Shown here piece after piece: positions 1-8,930 of a stretch of 64,000 nucleotides of DNA (position 1 is its first letter; the number at the start of each line of letters is the position of its first letter). A program made the translations under genes and the position numbers. Below the pieces are notes generated by a model. It worked only from the letters and a program-made list of their open reading frames with translations, ran no database searches and had not been told where the DNA came from. The DNA is taken from positions 62,001-126,000 of the forward strand of contig NZ_LIQF01000005.1 in NCBI RefSeq assembly GCF_001418205.1, given 5' to 3'. This DNA comes from Marinomonas fungiae (GTDB taxonomy: Bacteria > Pseudomonadota > Gammaproteobacteria > Pseudomonadales > Marinomonadaceae).

Positions 1-2629
1 GTAGAGTAAGTTCAGTACGATGTTGCTGCACTGTTTTACCCATCAAACCCTCTTGGTATTGTTGACTAAGGCTTGAAAGTCGCAGTTTAAACTCATGACA
101 CCGAGCCGTTTCCTCCTGCAGCTGTCGGCTCTTTAATTGAACCTGTTGCGCCAATTGCCCTAAATGCCACTGGCACTCATCAATCTTTTGATCCAATTGC
201 TGACATTGCTGTTGAGCCGTTTGCCAAGCCTCTAAAGAATGTTCAATAGCCGCTAAATCATAAGGCGCAGCGTCAAGCAACGAGTCGTCTGCAACCAGCT
301 CCGAAATACTATGATAAAGCACTTGAGCTAACGCTTGCTCTTCCTGCTGCAACTGCTGAGACGAGGTGTCATTCTCAGACAATCTTTGAGAGAGCTGCTG
401 CCACTGCTGCTTAGCTTGCTGAACGTCAATGTCTACTTGGTACTGCGTCTGAGCCAATTTAGATAGCTGTTCTGATAATTCGCGTCGCCGTTGCTCAAGG
501 TCTTGATAGTGACGATTAGCCTGTTTGTAGTGCTCTATTTTACTAGACAAATCCACTAGGGACTGACGCAGCCCCCCAATGTCACAATCAGACTCCATAG
601 ACCAGATGAATTGCTGTGACAACTGCTCCATTTCAGACTCGGTTTCCTGAAGGCTTGAGAATATAACTTCTAGCCGACCATTAATGCGAGCAACCTCTTG
701 TTGATCCTGTTGTAATATAGATTGTTGCTGACTTTGCTGAGCTTGATAATGACTCAAGCGCTCTGCTAAGGCCTGATCTTGCACAAGATTCTCGACTAAG
801 CTTAGATCATGCTCTTTAGCACCACATAAAGGACAAGGGCAATCAGGCTCAAGTAATCTTCGTTCCTGTTCTAAAATCGCGACACGTTGCTGCAGATGGA
901 TGCGCTGTTGCACATCTTCAATGTGTTGAGCCAAGACGTCGAGGGACGCCTGCGCCGCGAGAGCTCTCTGTGAAAATTGTTCAAGTGCGGCTCGAAGCTC
1001 TGATTGCTGCGCCAAATTCTGTCGATTAGCTTGCTGCAATTGCAGGTATCGCTCTGCCACCTGTAGTTGCCTCTGCCCATCAGACTGCTGCTGCGACAGA
1101 ACCTCTAACTCATCTAACCAAGCTTGGTAAGGTTGACCTTGTATTAAGTCTTGCAAGCTTATATTGAGCTCTTCAAGTTGCGCCGTCAGGTTATCGCTTT
1201 GCTGCGTCAAAGAGTGACTACGTTCAGCATTAGCTTCCAACTTCTCTGAGAGGCGCATCCGCTCCTGTTGAGCTTGTTGGTACGCCTGTTTCACTTCCTT
1301 TTGACGAGATTGGAAGCTACGTAAATTATCTGCCTGCAACTGCCACTTTGCTCTAGACGCCAATGCCTGCGCACCATCTTTCCAGCGCATAAGCGCCTGA
1401 TTGTGGCTCTGACGTTGCGCTTCAGCTTGCCCTTTTAGCTGTTGCATACGCTGTTGATCATTTTCAAGCTGATTCAGCTGAGATTGGCTTGTTAAAACAT
1501 TCTTCTCCGCCTCAGTGATGATCCGCTGCAAAGAAGACAGCTCCGCTTCTAAGGGTAACCATTCGGCAATCGCCGCTTGCTCAAATTCTTCTTGCTGTGA
1601 CTTCTTCAGATGAAGAGACGCTTCAGATTGCGTTACTTGACTCTCCAGTTGCCGGCCTTGTTCAGACAATGCATCACTCTGCATGATTAAATCAGCTTCA
1701 AGGGTTTGCCAACTACGCAGTGTTTGCTCAGTTTTTTGCAGGGTGCGATAATCCGGCTCAATACGTTGTGCTTCAACCGACGCCTGCAAGCGTAAATTAT
1801 CGGGCTCAATGGCAACCAAATGATCGGCTGCTTGTTCAGCTTGCTGTTGCTGCTGACTTAGCCTTTGTTGTAACCGTTCTGCTTGCTGATACCAGTCCCA
1901 GACATGCTGGAAAGCAGTGAGATTATGCTCCACATCTGTTTTGCACTGCTCCACTGCATTTTTCTGTTGTTGTAGCCCCTGCCAATCCTCTTCGTCCATA
2001 AGCTTATGACTACTTTGAACCGCTTCAAGCTGTTTGATGCGTACTTTCTGTTCTCGGTGCTTTTCAAACACGCGACGAGAAATATCTGCATAGACTTCAG
2101 TGCCTGTCAGCTCTTCCAGTAGTTCAGCCCGTTCGTCGGTCTTAGCATTTAAAAACGCAGCAAAGCCCCCCTGAGCCAACATCATGGAACGGGTAAAGCG
2201 GGCAAAATCAAGTCCAGTAATGTCTGCTATTTGAGCCTGCTTCTGGGCAATTTTATCCGCTAGCACTTCACCATCACTGACACTTAAACTGCACTGAATC
2301 GGTTGTAAGTTACCATCTGGTTTATTACGGGCACGCTTTTGCTCCCAAGAGGAGACATAACGTTTTCCTTTAACTTCGAAGACCACTTCCGCAGAGCAGT
2401 AACCAGTATGTCGGGTCATCACCTCGTTGTCAGACTGTGAGACACTCACACGAGGGGTCTGATGGTAAAGTGCCAAGCAAATCGCATCCAATAACGTGGA
2501 TTTCCCTGCCCCCGTCGGCCCTGTAATAGCAAAAATCCCAGCATCCTTAAAAGGCTCTGCCTCAAAGTCAATAAACCACTTTCCCTTCAATGAATTCAGG
2601 TTTTCAAAGCGCAATGAGCAAATTTTCAT
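1..2629 (-). CDS. sbcC: Exonuclease subunit SbcC (C-terminus cut by window edge)
   Basis: Large SMC/Rad50-like ATPase subunit of the SbcCD nuclease, which cuts DNA hairpins and processes blocked double-strand ends. The visible 876 codons start at ATG 2629. They show a Walker A motif GPTGAGKST at about residues 37-45 and a very Gln/Leu-rich coiled coil. The zinc-hook motif CPLC lies at about residues 599-602 (positions 824-835), preceded by a further Cys. The start overlaps the sbcD stop by four bases (ATGA), so the two are translationally coupled. The returning coiled-coil arm runs to the left edge, and the C-terminal Walker B/signature half is outside the window. The frame is open wherever I read it. 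Identification is firm; only total length is unknown. Confidence 0.95.
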   Translation of the reverse strand, partial: MKICSLRFENLNSLKGKWFIDFEAEPFKDAGIFAITGPTGAGKSTLLDAICLALYHQTPRVSVSQSDNEVMTRHTGYCSAEVVFEVKGKRYVSSWEQKRARNKPDGNLQPIQCSLSVSDGEVLADKIAQKQAQIADITGLDFARFTRSMMLAQGGFAAFLNAKTDERAELLEELTGTEVYADISRRVFEKHREQKVRIKQLEAVQSSHKLMDEEDWQGLQQQKNAVEQCKTDVEHNLTAFQHVWDWYQQAERLQQRLSQQQQQAEQAADHLVAIEPDNLRLQASVEAQRIEPDYRTLQKTEQTLRSWQTLEADLIMQSDALSEQGRQLESQVTQSEASLHLKKSQQEEFEQAAIAEWLPLEAELSSLQRIITEAEKNVLTSQSQLNQLENDQQRMQQLKGQAEAQRQSHNQALMRWKDGAQALASRAKWQLQADNLRSFQSRQKEVKQAYQQAQQERMRLSEKLEANAERSHSLTQQSDNLTAQLEELNISLQDLIQGQPYQAWLDELEVLSQQQSDGQRQLQVAERYLQLQQANRQNLAQQSELRAALEQFSQRALAAQASLDVLAQHIEDVQQRIHLQQRVAILEQERRLLEPDCPCPLCGAKEHDLSLVENLVQDQALAERLSHYQAQQSQQQSILQQDQQEVARINGRLEVIFSSLQETESEMEQLSQQFIWSMESDCDIGGLRQSLVDLSSKIEHYKQANRHYQDLEQRRRELSEQLSKLAQTQYQVDIDVQQAKQQWQQLSQRLSENDTSSQQLQQEEQALAQVLYHSISELVADDSLLDAAPYDLAAIEHSLEAWQTAQQQCQQLDQKIDECQWHLGQLAQQVQLKSRQLQEETARCHEFKLRLSSLSQQYQEGLMGKTVQQHRTELTL

Positions 2630-3819
2630 GACGGTTGTTCCTGTTCATTTACGATCTTGGTGAACAGTTGTTTGAGGACATTTGCTCGACTAGGCTCTAT
2701 CTCTTTTTCGAGCAACAATCGATCAAAAACCTCTGTCGGATTGATGTCCTCCAGCGTGGCAGTTTCGCCGTCACCGTCAAATAGCCCCGCTGCTTTACGG
2801 GTACGCTGAACTTTAACGATTTCCATGTTGCGCCCTTCACAAAGCTGCGCCAGTTTTTCTTGAAAAGGTCCCAAGTTGATATCTTCATTAACCGTGATGT
2901 CTAACCAAATCGCCAAATCTTGCGGTTCATCCAATTGTTCAATCTGCTTGAGAAGCTCATTACGCTCCCCTTTTAACGACTTTAATGGTCGAAAAACAGG
3001 GATAGCTAAGCGCTCTGCCACCCTCGTTGCGGTGTCATATATACAAACCGATTTCGGGCTATTAGCTTCATCAAAGCTCATCGGAATGGGGGAGCCTGAA
3101 TAACGCCAATTGGAGTTCCCCGCAACCGGCATGGGCTTATGGATGTGCCCTAGAGCCAAATAATCAAACTCTGGTAGCAAGCTTGGGGATAAGGCTTCCA
3201 GTGAACCAACATAAATATCCCGTACCGACTCCGTTTTCTCACCACCGACCATGGTGAGATGCCCGGTGCCTATAATGGGCACATCTGCTGATATGGATTT
3301 AGCGTAATCAAATTGCTGCTGATAATAGCGCTTAATTTGCTCGGCCAATTGCAGCTGTTTATCGGCTCCGGACTGCCCCATTTCATAGCGAACCATGTCT
3401 CGAGCTCGCAAAAATGGGATGGCACATACCAGTGCGGCAAGAGTTCCGTCTTGATTCTTTAGTTCTAGCACGGCGTCACTAGCGTTATCCCATGCGGGCT
3501 GTGTCACAACGTAGGCTTTTAACTTGGCAAGCAGGTTTTTACTTTCATTCAACACACTGACCGAATCATGATTACCCGCCACCACAATAAATTGGCAATC
3601 TAGCTTATTCAGCTGCACCACACAGTCATGATAAAGCTCACGGGCATAGCTGGGAGGCGTTGATGTATCAAATACATCACCGGCTAGAACAACAGCCTCA
3701 ATACCTTGTTCAACGACGGTTGCAGACAACCAATTTATGAAAAGCCGATGCTCATCTAATCGACTTTTCCCCATAACGCTCTGGCCTAGGTGCCAGTCAG
3801 AAGTGTGTAAGATTTTCAT
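2626..3819 (-). CDS. sbcD: Exonuclease subunit SbcD (Mre11-like)
   Basis: Metallophosphoesterase nuclease subunit that partners SbcC; 397 aa, near the family norm of about 400. The calcineurin-like phosphoesterase motifs are in order: D8-x-H10 in TSDWH, GDVFD near residue 48, GNHDS near 83-87, then GTGH and LGHIHKP in the central part. These ligate the two catalytic metals. The C-terminal third is the capping and SbcC-binding region. The ATG at 3819 overlaps the TAA of the upstream ferredoxin-like gene by one base, and the TGA overlaps the sbcC start. It is therefore the third gene of a four-gene coupled operon (pepD, 2Fe-2S, sbcD, sbcC). Confidence 0.96.
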   Translation of the reverse strand: MKILHTSDWHLGQSVMGKSRLDEHRLFINWLSATVVEQGIEAVVLAGDVFDTSTPPSYARELYHDCVVQLNKLDCQFIVVAGNHDSVSVLNESKNLLAKLKAYVVTQPAWDNASDAVLELKNQDGTLAALVCAIPFLRARDMVRYEMGQSGADKQLQLAEQIKRYYQQQFDYAKSISADVPIIGTGHLTMVGGEKTESVRDIYVGSLEALSPSLLPEFDYLALGHIHKPMPVAGNSNWRYSGSPIPMSFDEANSPKSVCIYDTATRVAERLAIPVFRPLKSLKGERNELLKQIEQLDEPQDLAIWLDITVNEDINLGPFQEKLAQLCEGRNMEIVKVQRTRKAAGLFDGDGETATLEDINPTEVFDRLLLEKEIEPSRANVLKQLFTKIVNEQEQPS

Positions 3820-4559
3820 TAATTAGAATGTGTCATAAAAGTAAATTCTGCTACACGACAACGACTTGATGTTAACCATTGCTCTAGTGCTTCCAAGGAA
3901 GCAGGCTGATCATTCAGCACTAACGCTTTGTCAAAACGCTGGAAGGATAACGCCGAAGGTGTGCTATTCAATTCGATAGGGGCAATTGGACAGTTTTGCT
4001 CAAAGCCTGCATCTTGCATAACGCGGCTAAAGTTTTCGGCCAGCACCTGATTATCAGCGGAATATAAAATCAAATGAGAGGCCGAAATATCCAGTTGTGC
4101 ACGCTGCGCACCCTGCTCAATACGAACCTCTGAAAGCTGATCTATCAAACGTGTTGGGAAGTAAAACGTCAATAAGTCACCGGTGATGCTGCAACTGACA
4201 GATCGGCCCACTTCATTCTTAAGTTGCCAGCGAAACACGGCCCCCAAAGGTAAGCTTAATGGACAATGCGCCTGCACCTTGCACCATCGATCGGACAGCT
4301 GCTCTACTTGATAAGTTGCAAGAGCTACAATAAAGCGCTCTGCAGGTTTAGTCAGTAATTCTAGCGGCTGATTCACGGTAGTTTGGCACGCGAGAAGGGG
4401 CTGCCCGTGGACTTGATATAACCTACAACTACCACATGCCCCCGCCAAACAACTGTGCGGTATGATGGCCCCAAGCTGTAACAAAGAAGCCAAAAGATTT
4501 TCGCCATTAGGCACCCGATAAGAATGCCCATCCAAACTTATCGTGCACTTCCCATTCAT
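3819..4559 (-). CDS. 2Fe-2S ferredoxin-domain protein
   Basis: 246 aa from ATG 4559, chosen because it overlaps the pepD stop as ATGA; a start 17 codons further upstream would overlap pepD more and has no such signature. The N-terminal plant-type ferredoxin domain has four cysteines, C37-x4-C42-x2-C45-x12-C58, which should hold a [2Fe-2S] cluster. The remaining 180 residues resemble a poorly conserved flavin/NAD reductase-like region, but I see no clear FAD or NAD signature, so the electron partner is unknown. It sits between pepD and sbcD with overlaps on both sides. The cluster-binding call is solid; the physiological role is not known. Confidence 0.8.
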   Translation of the reverse strand: MNGKCTISLDGHSYRVPNGENLLASLLQLGAIIPHSCLAGACGSCRLYQVHGQPLLACQTTVNQPLELLTKPAERFIVALATYQVEQLSDRWCKVQAHCPLSLPLGAVFRWQLKNEVGRSVSCSITGDLLTFYFPTRLIDQLSEVRIEQGAQRAQLDISASHLILYSADNQVLAENFSRVMQDAGFEQNCPIAPIELNSTPSALSFQRFDKALVLNDQPASLEALEQWLTSSRCRVAEFTFMTHSN

Positions 4560-6034
4560 GCTGGATTCACTTTTGGAGTCTGCTCCAACAGGGTCACAAG
4601 AATTTGCCAAAACTCCGCTACCGAACTAATTTCCATACGTTCAGAGGGAGAATGAGCACCGCGAATATTCGGACCAAAAGATATCATTTCCATACCAGGA
4701 TATTTGGCGCCAATAATACCGCACTCAAGACCAGCATGTATGACTTTTACTTGAGGGGTGAAACCCATTACTTCATTATGGACGGCGTCGAACTGCTGTA
4801 ATAATGTCGACTCAGGCTCTGGTTTCCAACCTGGGTAGCCGTTCTCCAATCGGACGTCGCAGTCAATCAAAGTAAATGGCGCTTTGGCAACGCTGGCAAG
4901 AAATTGCGTTTGGCTATCCACTAACGAGCGCACTAATAAACATGCAGAGAACGACAACGAATCATTGTCCTCTTGCAGACGAACCACACCAAGATTACAA
5001 GACGTTTCCACAACATCTGCTAGGCTTGGCGACATACGATGCACGCCATTGGGCGCACTCAGCAAAGCGGACAGTAGATTCACTTGTGCCATGCTCGATA
5101 GATGAGCGCTGTTAGTAGCAGACGCCAAATTAATGGTGAGATTAGGATCAATATCAACAAACTCTGATTGAATCACTTGTGTTTGCTCTGCCAGCCATCG
5201 CTGCAACAAGGGCTGATCTGCTGAAGCAATTTGTAGAGTGGCTGTAGCATCGCGAGCAATGGCATTACGTAATGTACCACCGACCAACTCCGATAGGCCA
5301 AATTCGATTTCTGACGTGAGTTCATGTAATAAACGCACCAGCAAAACATTGGCATTAGCCAAGCCTTTATTGATATCGAGACCAGAATGCCCACCCTTTA
5401 ATCCAGTAATGGTGAGACGTACAGCACTGTCAAATTTATCATTTAACTCAGAGGTGAAACGATGACTGACATTAATGTCCATCCCGCCGGCACAGCCAAT
5501 GTACACATCACCACGATCTTCAGAGTCCAGATTCAACATTCGTTTACCATTTAGAATGCCTTCTTCTAATTGTGCCGCACCACGCAAACTGGTTTCTTCT
5601 TCAATCGTAAACACCGCTTCAAGTGGACCATGAGCAATATCTTGGCTTTCTAAAACTGCAAGTATGGCAGCGACACCAATACCGTTATCCGCGCCCAGGG
5701 TTGTACCTTTCGCATGCACCCAGCCGTCTTGCTCGTAGGTTTGGATTGGATCAGTTTCAAAATTATGAGTCGAATCCGCCTCTCTCTGCGCCACCATATC
5801 GAGGTGGCCTTGCAACACCACAGTTTCTCGATCTTCCATACCAGCGCTGGCAGCTTTGTAGATGATCAAATTGCCAGCGGGATCGACATAGGCTTTCATG
5901 CCGAGCTGCTCAGCCCAATTAAACAAATAGTCACGTATTGCCTTCTCATGAAAGGACGGGCGCGGGGTATCGCACAATACTCGAAACTGCCTCCAAATCG
6001 CTTGTGGCGTCAGAGACTCTAACCATTGGTTCAT
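4556..6034 (-). CDS. pepD: Aminoacyl-histidine dipeptidase (PepD, M20 family)
   Basis: Cytosolic zinc dipeptidase that hydrolyses Xaa-His dipeptides such as carnosine; 492 aa against about 485 for E. coli PepD. M20 motifs are in order: QGHLDMV (metal-binding His and Asp, about residues 75-81), LGADNGIG (bridging Asp, near 118), EEETSLRGA (catalytic Glu) and a C-terminal HAGLECG. The ATG is preceded by GGAGAATAAAAC, a good ribosome binding site. It is the first gene of the unit that continues into the 2Fe-2S gene and sbcDC. A terminator separates it from gor upstream. Confidence 0.94.
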   Translation of the reverse strand: MNQWLESLTPQAIWRQFRVLCDTPRPSFHEKAIRDYLFNWAEQLGMKAYVDPAGNLIIYKAASAGMEDRETVVLQGHLDMVAQREADSTHNFETDPIQTYEQDGWVHAKGTTLGADNGIGVAAILAVLESQDIAHGPLEAVFTIEEETSLRGAAQLEEGILNGKRMLNLDSEDRGDVYIGCAGGMDINVSHRFTSELNDKFDSAVRLTITGLKGGHSGLDINKGLANANVLLVRLLHELTSEIEFGLSELVGGTLRNAIARDATATLQIASADQPLLQRWLAEQTQVIQSEFVDIDPNLTINLASATNSAHLSSMAQVNLLSALLSAPNGVHRMSPSLADVVETSCNLGVVRLQEDNDSLSFSACLLVRSLVDSQTQFLASVAKAPFTLIDCDVRLENGYPGWKPEPESTLLQQFDAVHNEVMGFTPQVKVIHAGLECGIIGAKYPGMEMISFGPNIRGAHSPSERMEISSVAEFWQILVTLLEQTPKVNPA

Positions 6035-6044
6035 GTTTTATTCT

Positions 6045-6085
6045 CCAAAAAAATAAGCCGTTTAATAGAGTATTAAACGGCTTAT
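6045..6085 (-). terminator. Intrinsic terminator after gor
   Basis: A perfect 13-bp stem (6053-6065 with 6073-6085, 7-nt loop) is followed on the minus strand by a run of seven T. It lies between the gor stop and the pepD start, so it should end gor transcripts. Confidence 0.85.
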
Positions 6086-6101
6086 AGACTGTATGATTTG
6101 C

Positions 6102-7460
6102 TTAACGCTTTTTCAACGATCCAGCGGAAAAGGTGACAAACTCCTCCGCACTGGTAGGATGCACCCCTACCGTTGAGTCAAAATGCGCTTTGGTCGCACC
6201 CGCTTTAATAGCGATCCCCAATCCTTGGATAATTTCACCAGCATAGTCACCGACCATGTGTGCACCCAATACCTTATCCGTTGCGCGATCCACAATTAAT
6301 TTCATAAAGGTACGCTCTTGGGCGCCCGATAGGGTGTGTTTCATCGCGCGAAAGTCGGTTTGATAAACATCAATATCATAGCCACGCTTTTCAGCATCTT
6401 GCTCAGACAATCCTACTGTACCAATCGCTGGTTGTGAAAACACAGCGGTAGGAATGTTGTCGTAATCAAAGTTTGGCTCAATACCATCAAACCAATAACC
6501 AATCAACGCCATCGCTTCTTTAATCGCCACAGGGGTCAATTGCACACGATCCGTCACATCGCCGATAGCATAAACCGATTCGACACTACTTTGATAACGA
6601 TTATTTACTACAATCGCACCACTTTTGGTGGTTTCAATGCCTACTTTATTTAGGTTCAACGACGTCGTATTTGGCACTCGACCAGTGGCATAAAGCACTG
6701 CATCAAACATCAATGTACGACCATCTTTCAGTGTGACTTTCTTTTGATCCCCTGCCACTTCGATTCGCTCAACATCGCTGTTTAGCTCAACGTTCACACC
6801 AATACGCGAGTATTCGTTAGAAGCAAAATCACGCACATCCTCATCGAAACCACGCAATAATTTGTCACCACGATACATAAGCGTGGTTTCAACACCCAGA
6901 CCGTTACAGATACCAGCGAACTCTACGGCAATGTAGCCGCCACCAACCACCAAGATGGTTTTAGGTAGTTCCTCAAGAAAAAACATATCGTCTGAAACCA
7001 ATACCAAATCATTACCAGGGAAGTCCGGTACGAATGGCTTGGCACCAACGGCAACTAAAATACGCTCAGCGGTGATTAATTCCTCACCTACTTTAACCGT
7101 ATGAGCATCCACTAATTCGCCGTAGCCCTTATGAATAGTGACTCCTGGATTCTCTAAAAGGTTTTTATAAATACCATTAAGACGCTCGATCTCCTGAGTT
7201 TTATTGTCGCGCAAAGTTGCCCAATTAAAAGTAGGTTTGGCGAACTCCCAGCCATAACCTTTAGCCTGATCAACCACATGACTGTATTCTGAGCCATAAA
7301 CAAACAGTTTTTTAGGAACACAACCAATATTTACACAAGTGCCGCCCAACGCTTGCGATTCTGCTACACCTACTTTGAAACCTTTTGACGCCGCAACACG
7401 GCTAGCACGAACACCGCCGGAACCTGCACCAATAACGAATAAGTCATACTGATAGTTCAT
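6102..7460 (-). CDS. gor: Glutathione-disulfide reductase
   Basis: FAD-dependent NADPH:glutathione oxidoreductase that keeps cytosolic glutathione reduced; 452 aa, normal length. The N-terminal dinucleotide motif GAGSGG is at residues 11-16. The redox-active disulfide GGTCVNIGCVPKK puts the pair at C42 and C47. A second nucleotide motif, VVGGGYIAVE, lies mid-protein, and the C-terminal HPTSAEE holds the catalytic His-Glu. The ATG at 7460 has AAAGG 10 bases upstream. It is transcribed alone, divergently from xthA; the shared 168-bp intergenic region contains a 30-bp dyad. Confidence 0.95.
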   Translation of the reverse strand: MNYQYDLFVIGAGSGGVRASRVAASKGFKVGVAESQALGGTCVNIGCVPKKLFVYGSEYSHVVDQAKGYGWEFAKPTFNWATLRDNKTQEIERLNGIYKNLLENPGVTIHKGYGELVDAHTVKVGEELITAERILVAVGAKPFVPDFPGNDLVLVSDDMFFLEELPKTILVVGGGYIAVEFAGICNGLGVETTLMYRGDKLLRGFDEDVRDFASNEYSRIGVNVELNSDVERIEVAGDQKKVTLKDGRTLMFDAVLYATGRVPNTTSLNLNKVGIETTKSGAIVVNNRYQSSVESVYAIGDVTDRVQLTPVAIKEAMALIGYWFDGIEPNFDYDNIPTAVFSQPAIGTVGLSEQDAEKRGYDIDVYQTDFRAMKHTLSGAQERTFMKLIVDRATDKVLGAHMVGDYAGEIIQGLGIAIKAGATKAHFDSTVGVHPTSAEEFVTFSAGSLKKR

Positions 7461-7520
7461 AACAAGAGCCTTTTAAAATAGTTATCAAAACAATTGGGGT
7501 AAGAATGTATTTTTCAATGC

Positions 7521-7550
7521 AGTTTTCCTGAATAGCTATTCAAGAAAACT
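7521..7550. repeat. 30-bp near-perfect dyad between gor and xthA
   Basis: AGTTTTC c TGAATAG | CTATTCA a GAAAACT: 14 of 15 positions in each arm are complementary, with no loop. It has no T-run on either side, so an operator is more likely than a terminator. I do not recognise the regulator; the spacing does not fit the four-element OxyR pattern. Confidence 0.6.
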
Positions 7551-7628
7551 AAAGACAGATATTGTCAATACGACTTTAATCTGTAACTATTTGCTAAACT
7601 TCACATCAGGTCAGGAATAAAACACAGC

Positions 7629-8438
7629 ATGAAAGTAGTCTCCTTTAACATCAACGGCTTAAGAGCTCGCCCTCATCAGATTGAGGCGCTGGTCAATACT
7701 CAGCAACCCGATGTCATTGGACTACAAGAAATCAAAGTTCATGATGATGCGTTTCCCCATGAAATACCCGAATCCATTGGTTATCACGCCTACTATTATG
7801 GTCAAAAATCTCACTATGGTGTGGCCATTTTCAGTAAAGCACCCGCAGTAAAAGTAGAATACGGCTTCCCAAATGACGACGCGGATGCTCAACGCCGTAT
7901 GATTATTGCCACTTTTGAAACCGAGAACGGTCCGCTAAAGGTTATCAACGGCTACTTTCCTCAAGGTGAAAACCGTGATCATGAGACTAAATTCCCAGCA
8001 AAGCGTAAATTCTATCAAGATTTAATGGATTACCTTGAAAAAGAGCCAAAGGACGCGCAAGTTGTCGTTATGGGCGACTTTAATATTTCGCCACAAGATT
8101 TAGATATTGGTATTGGTGAGCAAAACGCTAAGCGTTGGTTGCGTACCGGAAAATGCAGCTTCTTACCCGAAGAGCGTGAGTGGTTTGAGCGTCTTTTGGC
8201 TTGGGGATTAACCGACACTTATCGATATCAACACCCAACATCTAATGAATTGTTTAGCTGGTTTGATTATCGCTCTAAAGGCTTTGACGATACGCCAAAA
8301 CGTGGCTTACGCATTGACGGCATCCTAGCCAGCGCACCATTAATCGAGCGCCTAAATCAAACAGGCATTGATTACCATATACGCGGTTTGGAAAAACCAT
8401 CTGACCATGCACCAGTATGGGCACAGTTTAACTTTTAG
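7629..8438 (+). CDS. xthA: Exodeoxyribonuclease III
   Basis: Major AP endonuclease and 3'-5' exonuclease for base-excision repair; 269 aa, matching the 268 aa of E. coli. The endonuclease/exonuclease/phosphatase fold motifs are present: [10 protein letters not shown] at the N-terminus, LQEIK with the metal-binding Glu near residue 35, GDFNISPQD in the middle, and C-terminal LRIDGIL and SDHAPV with the catalytic Asp-His. The start ATG follows CAGGAATAAAACACAGC, with AGGAA as a somewhat distant ribosome binding site. It stands alone, divergent from gor. Confidence 0.95.
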   Translation: MKVVSFNINGLRARPHQIEALVNTQQPDVIGLQEIKVHDDAFPHEIPESIGYHAYYYGQKSHYGVAIFSKAPAVKVEYGFPNDDADAQRRMIIATFETENGPLKVINGYFPQGENRDHETKFPAKRKFYQDLMDYLEKEPKDAQVVVMGDFNISPQDLDIGIGEQNAKRWLRTGKCSFLPEEREWFERLLAWGLTDTYRYQHPTSNELFSWFDYRSKGFDDTPKRGLRIDGILASAPLIERLNQTGIDYHIRGLEKPSDHAPVWAQFNF

Positions 8439-8467
8439 TAGATCGTTTATTGATCAATGTAAAACAA

Positions 8468-8515
8468 TTGAGGGTAGACATCCAAGAGCGAACTTTTTAC
8501 GCCTCATACCCTCAA
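8468..8515 (+). terminator. Possible terminator-like hairpin after xthA
   Basis: TTGAGGGTA (8468-8476) pairs with TACCCTCAA (8507-8515), with a partly paired inner loop. There is no strong T-run after it (CTTTATCC), so termination is uncertain. Confidence 0.4.
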
Positions 8516-8570
8516 CTTTATCCACAGATGAAGTGGATTATTTATTTTTAAATGCGTATTTGATATAAAC

Positions 8571-8585
8571 TGATACTGATTATCA
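8571..8585 (+). promoter_or_regulatory. Dyad operator in the arsR-type gene promoter (Fur-box-like)
   Basis: TGATACTGATTATCA is an inverted repeat just upstream of a -10-like TATACT (8587-8592). It differs at one base from the 7-1-7 Fur consensus TGATAATnATTATCA. It could equally be the autoregulatory site of the downstream ArsR-family protein, whose own operators are AT-rich dyads. The location, overlapping the promoter spacer, fits repression. Confidence 0.5.
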
Positions 8586-8617
8586 CTATACTAATAACTA
8601 GCAAATCGAACGACACC

Positions 8618-8923
8618 ATGCCTAAAGAATTAACTATCTCAGAAATGTTAGAACGCGCAAACGAAGCCTCCGGCTTCCTTAAGGCGTTAAGCAATGAAAA
8701 CCGACTGATCATTCTTTGCAACCTACTTCAAGGCGAACTTTCCGTAGGAGCATTGAACGAGAAAGTACTTCTTAGCCAATCTGCGCTATCGCAGCACCTA
8801 GCGGTTCTACGCAAAGATGGGTTAGTGACTACACGTAGGGATTCACAAACCATCTTTTACTCAATTGGAGATAGTCGAGTAAAAGAGCTGATCCAGAAAC
8901 TTCACGACCTTTTCTGCACTTAA
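8618..8923 (+). CDS. ArsR-family repressor, SqrR/BigR/YgaV type
   Basis: 101-aa winged-helix regulator. The helix-turn-helix is in SQSALSQHLAVLRKDGLV (about residues 63-80), followed by the wing RRDSQTIFYSI. It lacks the ELCVCDL metal site of classical ArsR. It has only two cysteines, C34 in IILCNLL and C100 in the C-terminal FCT. These match the positions of the redox pair in SqrR, BigR and YgaV, which form a di- or tetrasulfide in response to reactive sulfur or oxidants. A sulfide, persulfide or redox sensor is therefore the best inference. No obvious target operon lies next to it: xthA is upstream and the downstream gene is convergent with a gap of 7 bases. Confidence 0.85.
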   Translation: MPKELTISEMLERANEASGFLKALSNENRLIILCNLLQGELSVGALNEKVLLSQSALSQHLAVLRKDGLVTTRRDSQTIFYSIGDSRVKELIQKLHDLFCT

Positions 8924-8930
8924 ATTCGCT

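Noticed and set aside
5714..6022. Open frame antisense to pepD (about 100 codons)
   Set aside because: It is the mirror of a well-supported gene, with no ribosome binding site and no recognisable protein character. The same applies to similar frames opposite hrpA, dnaX and recQ.
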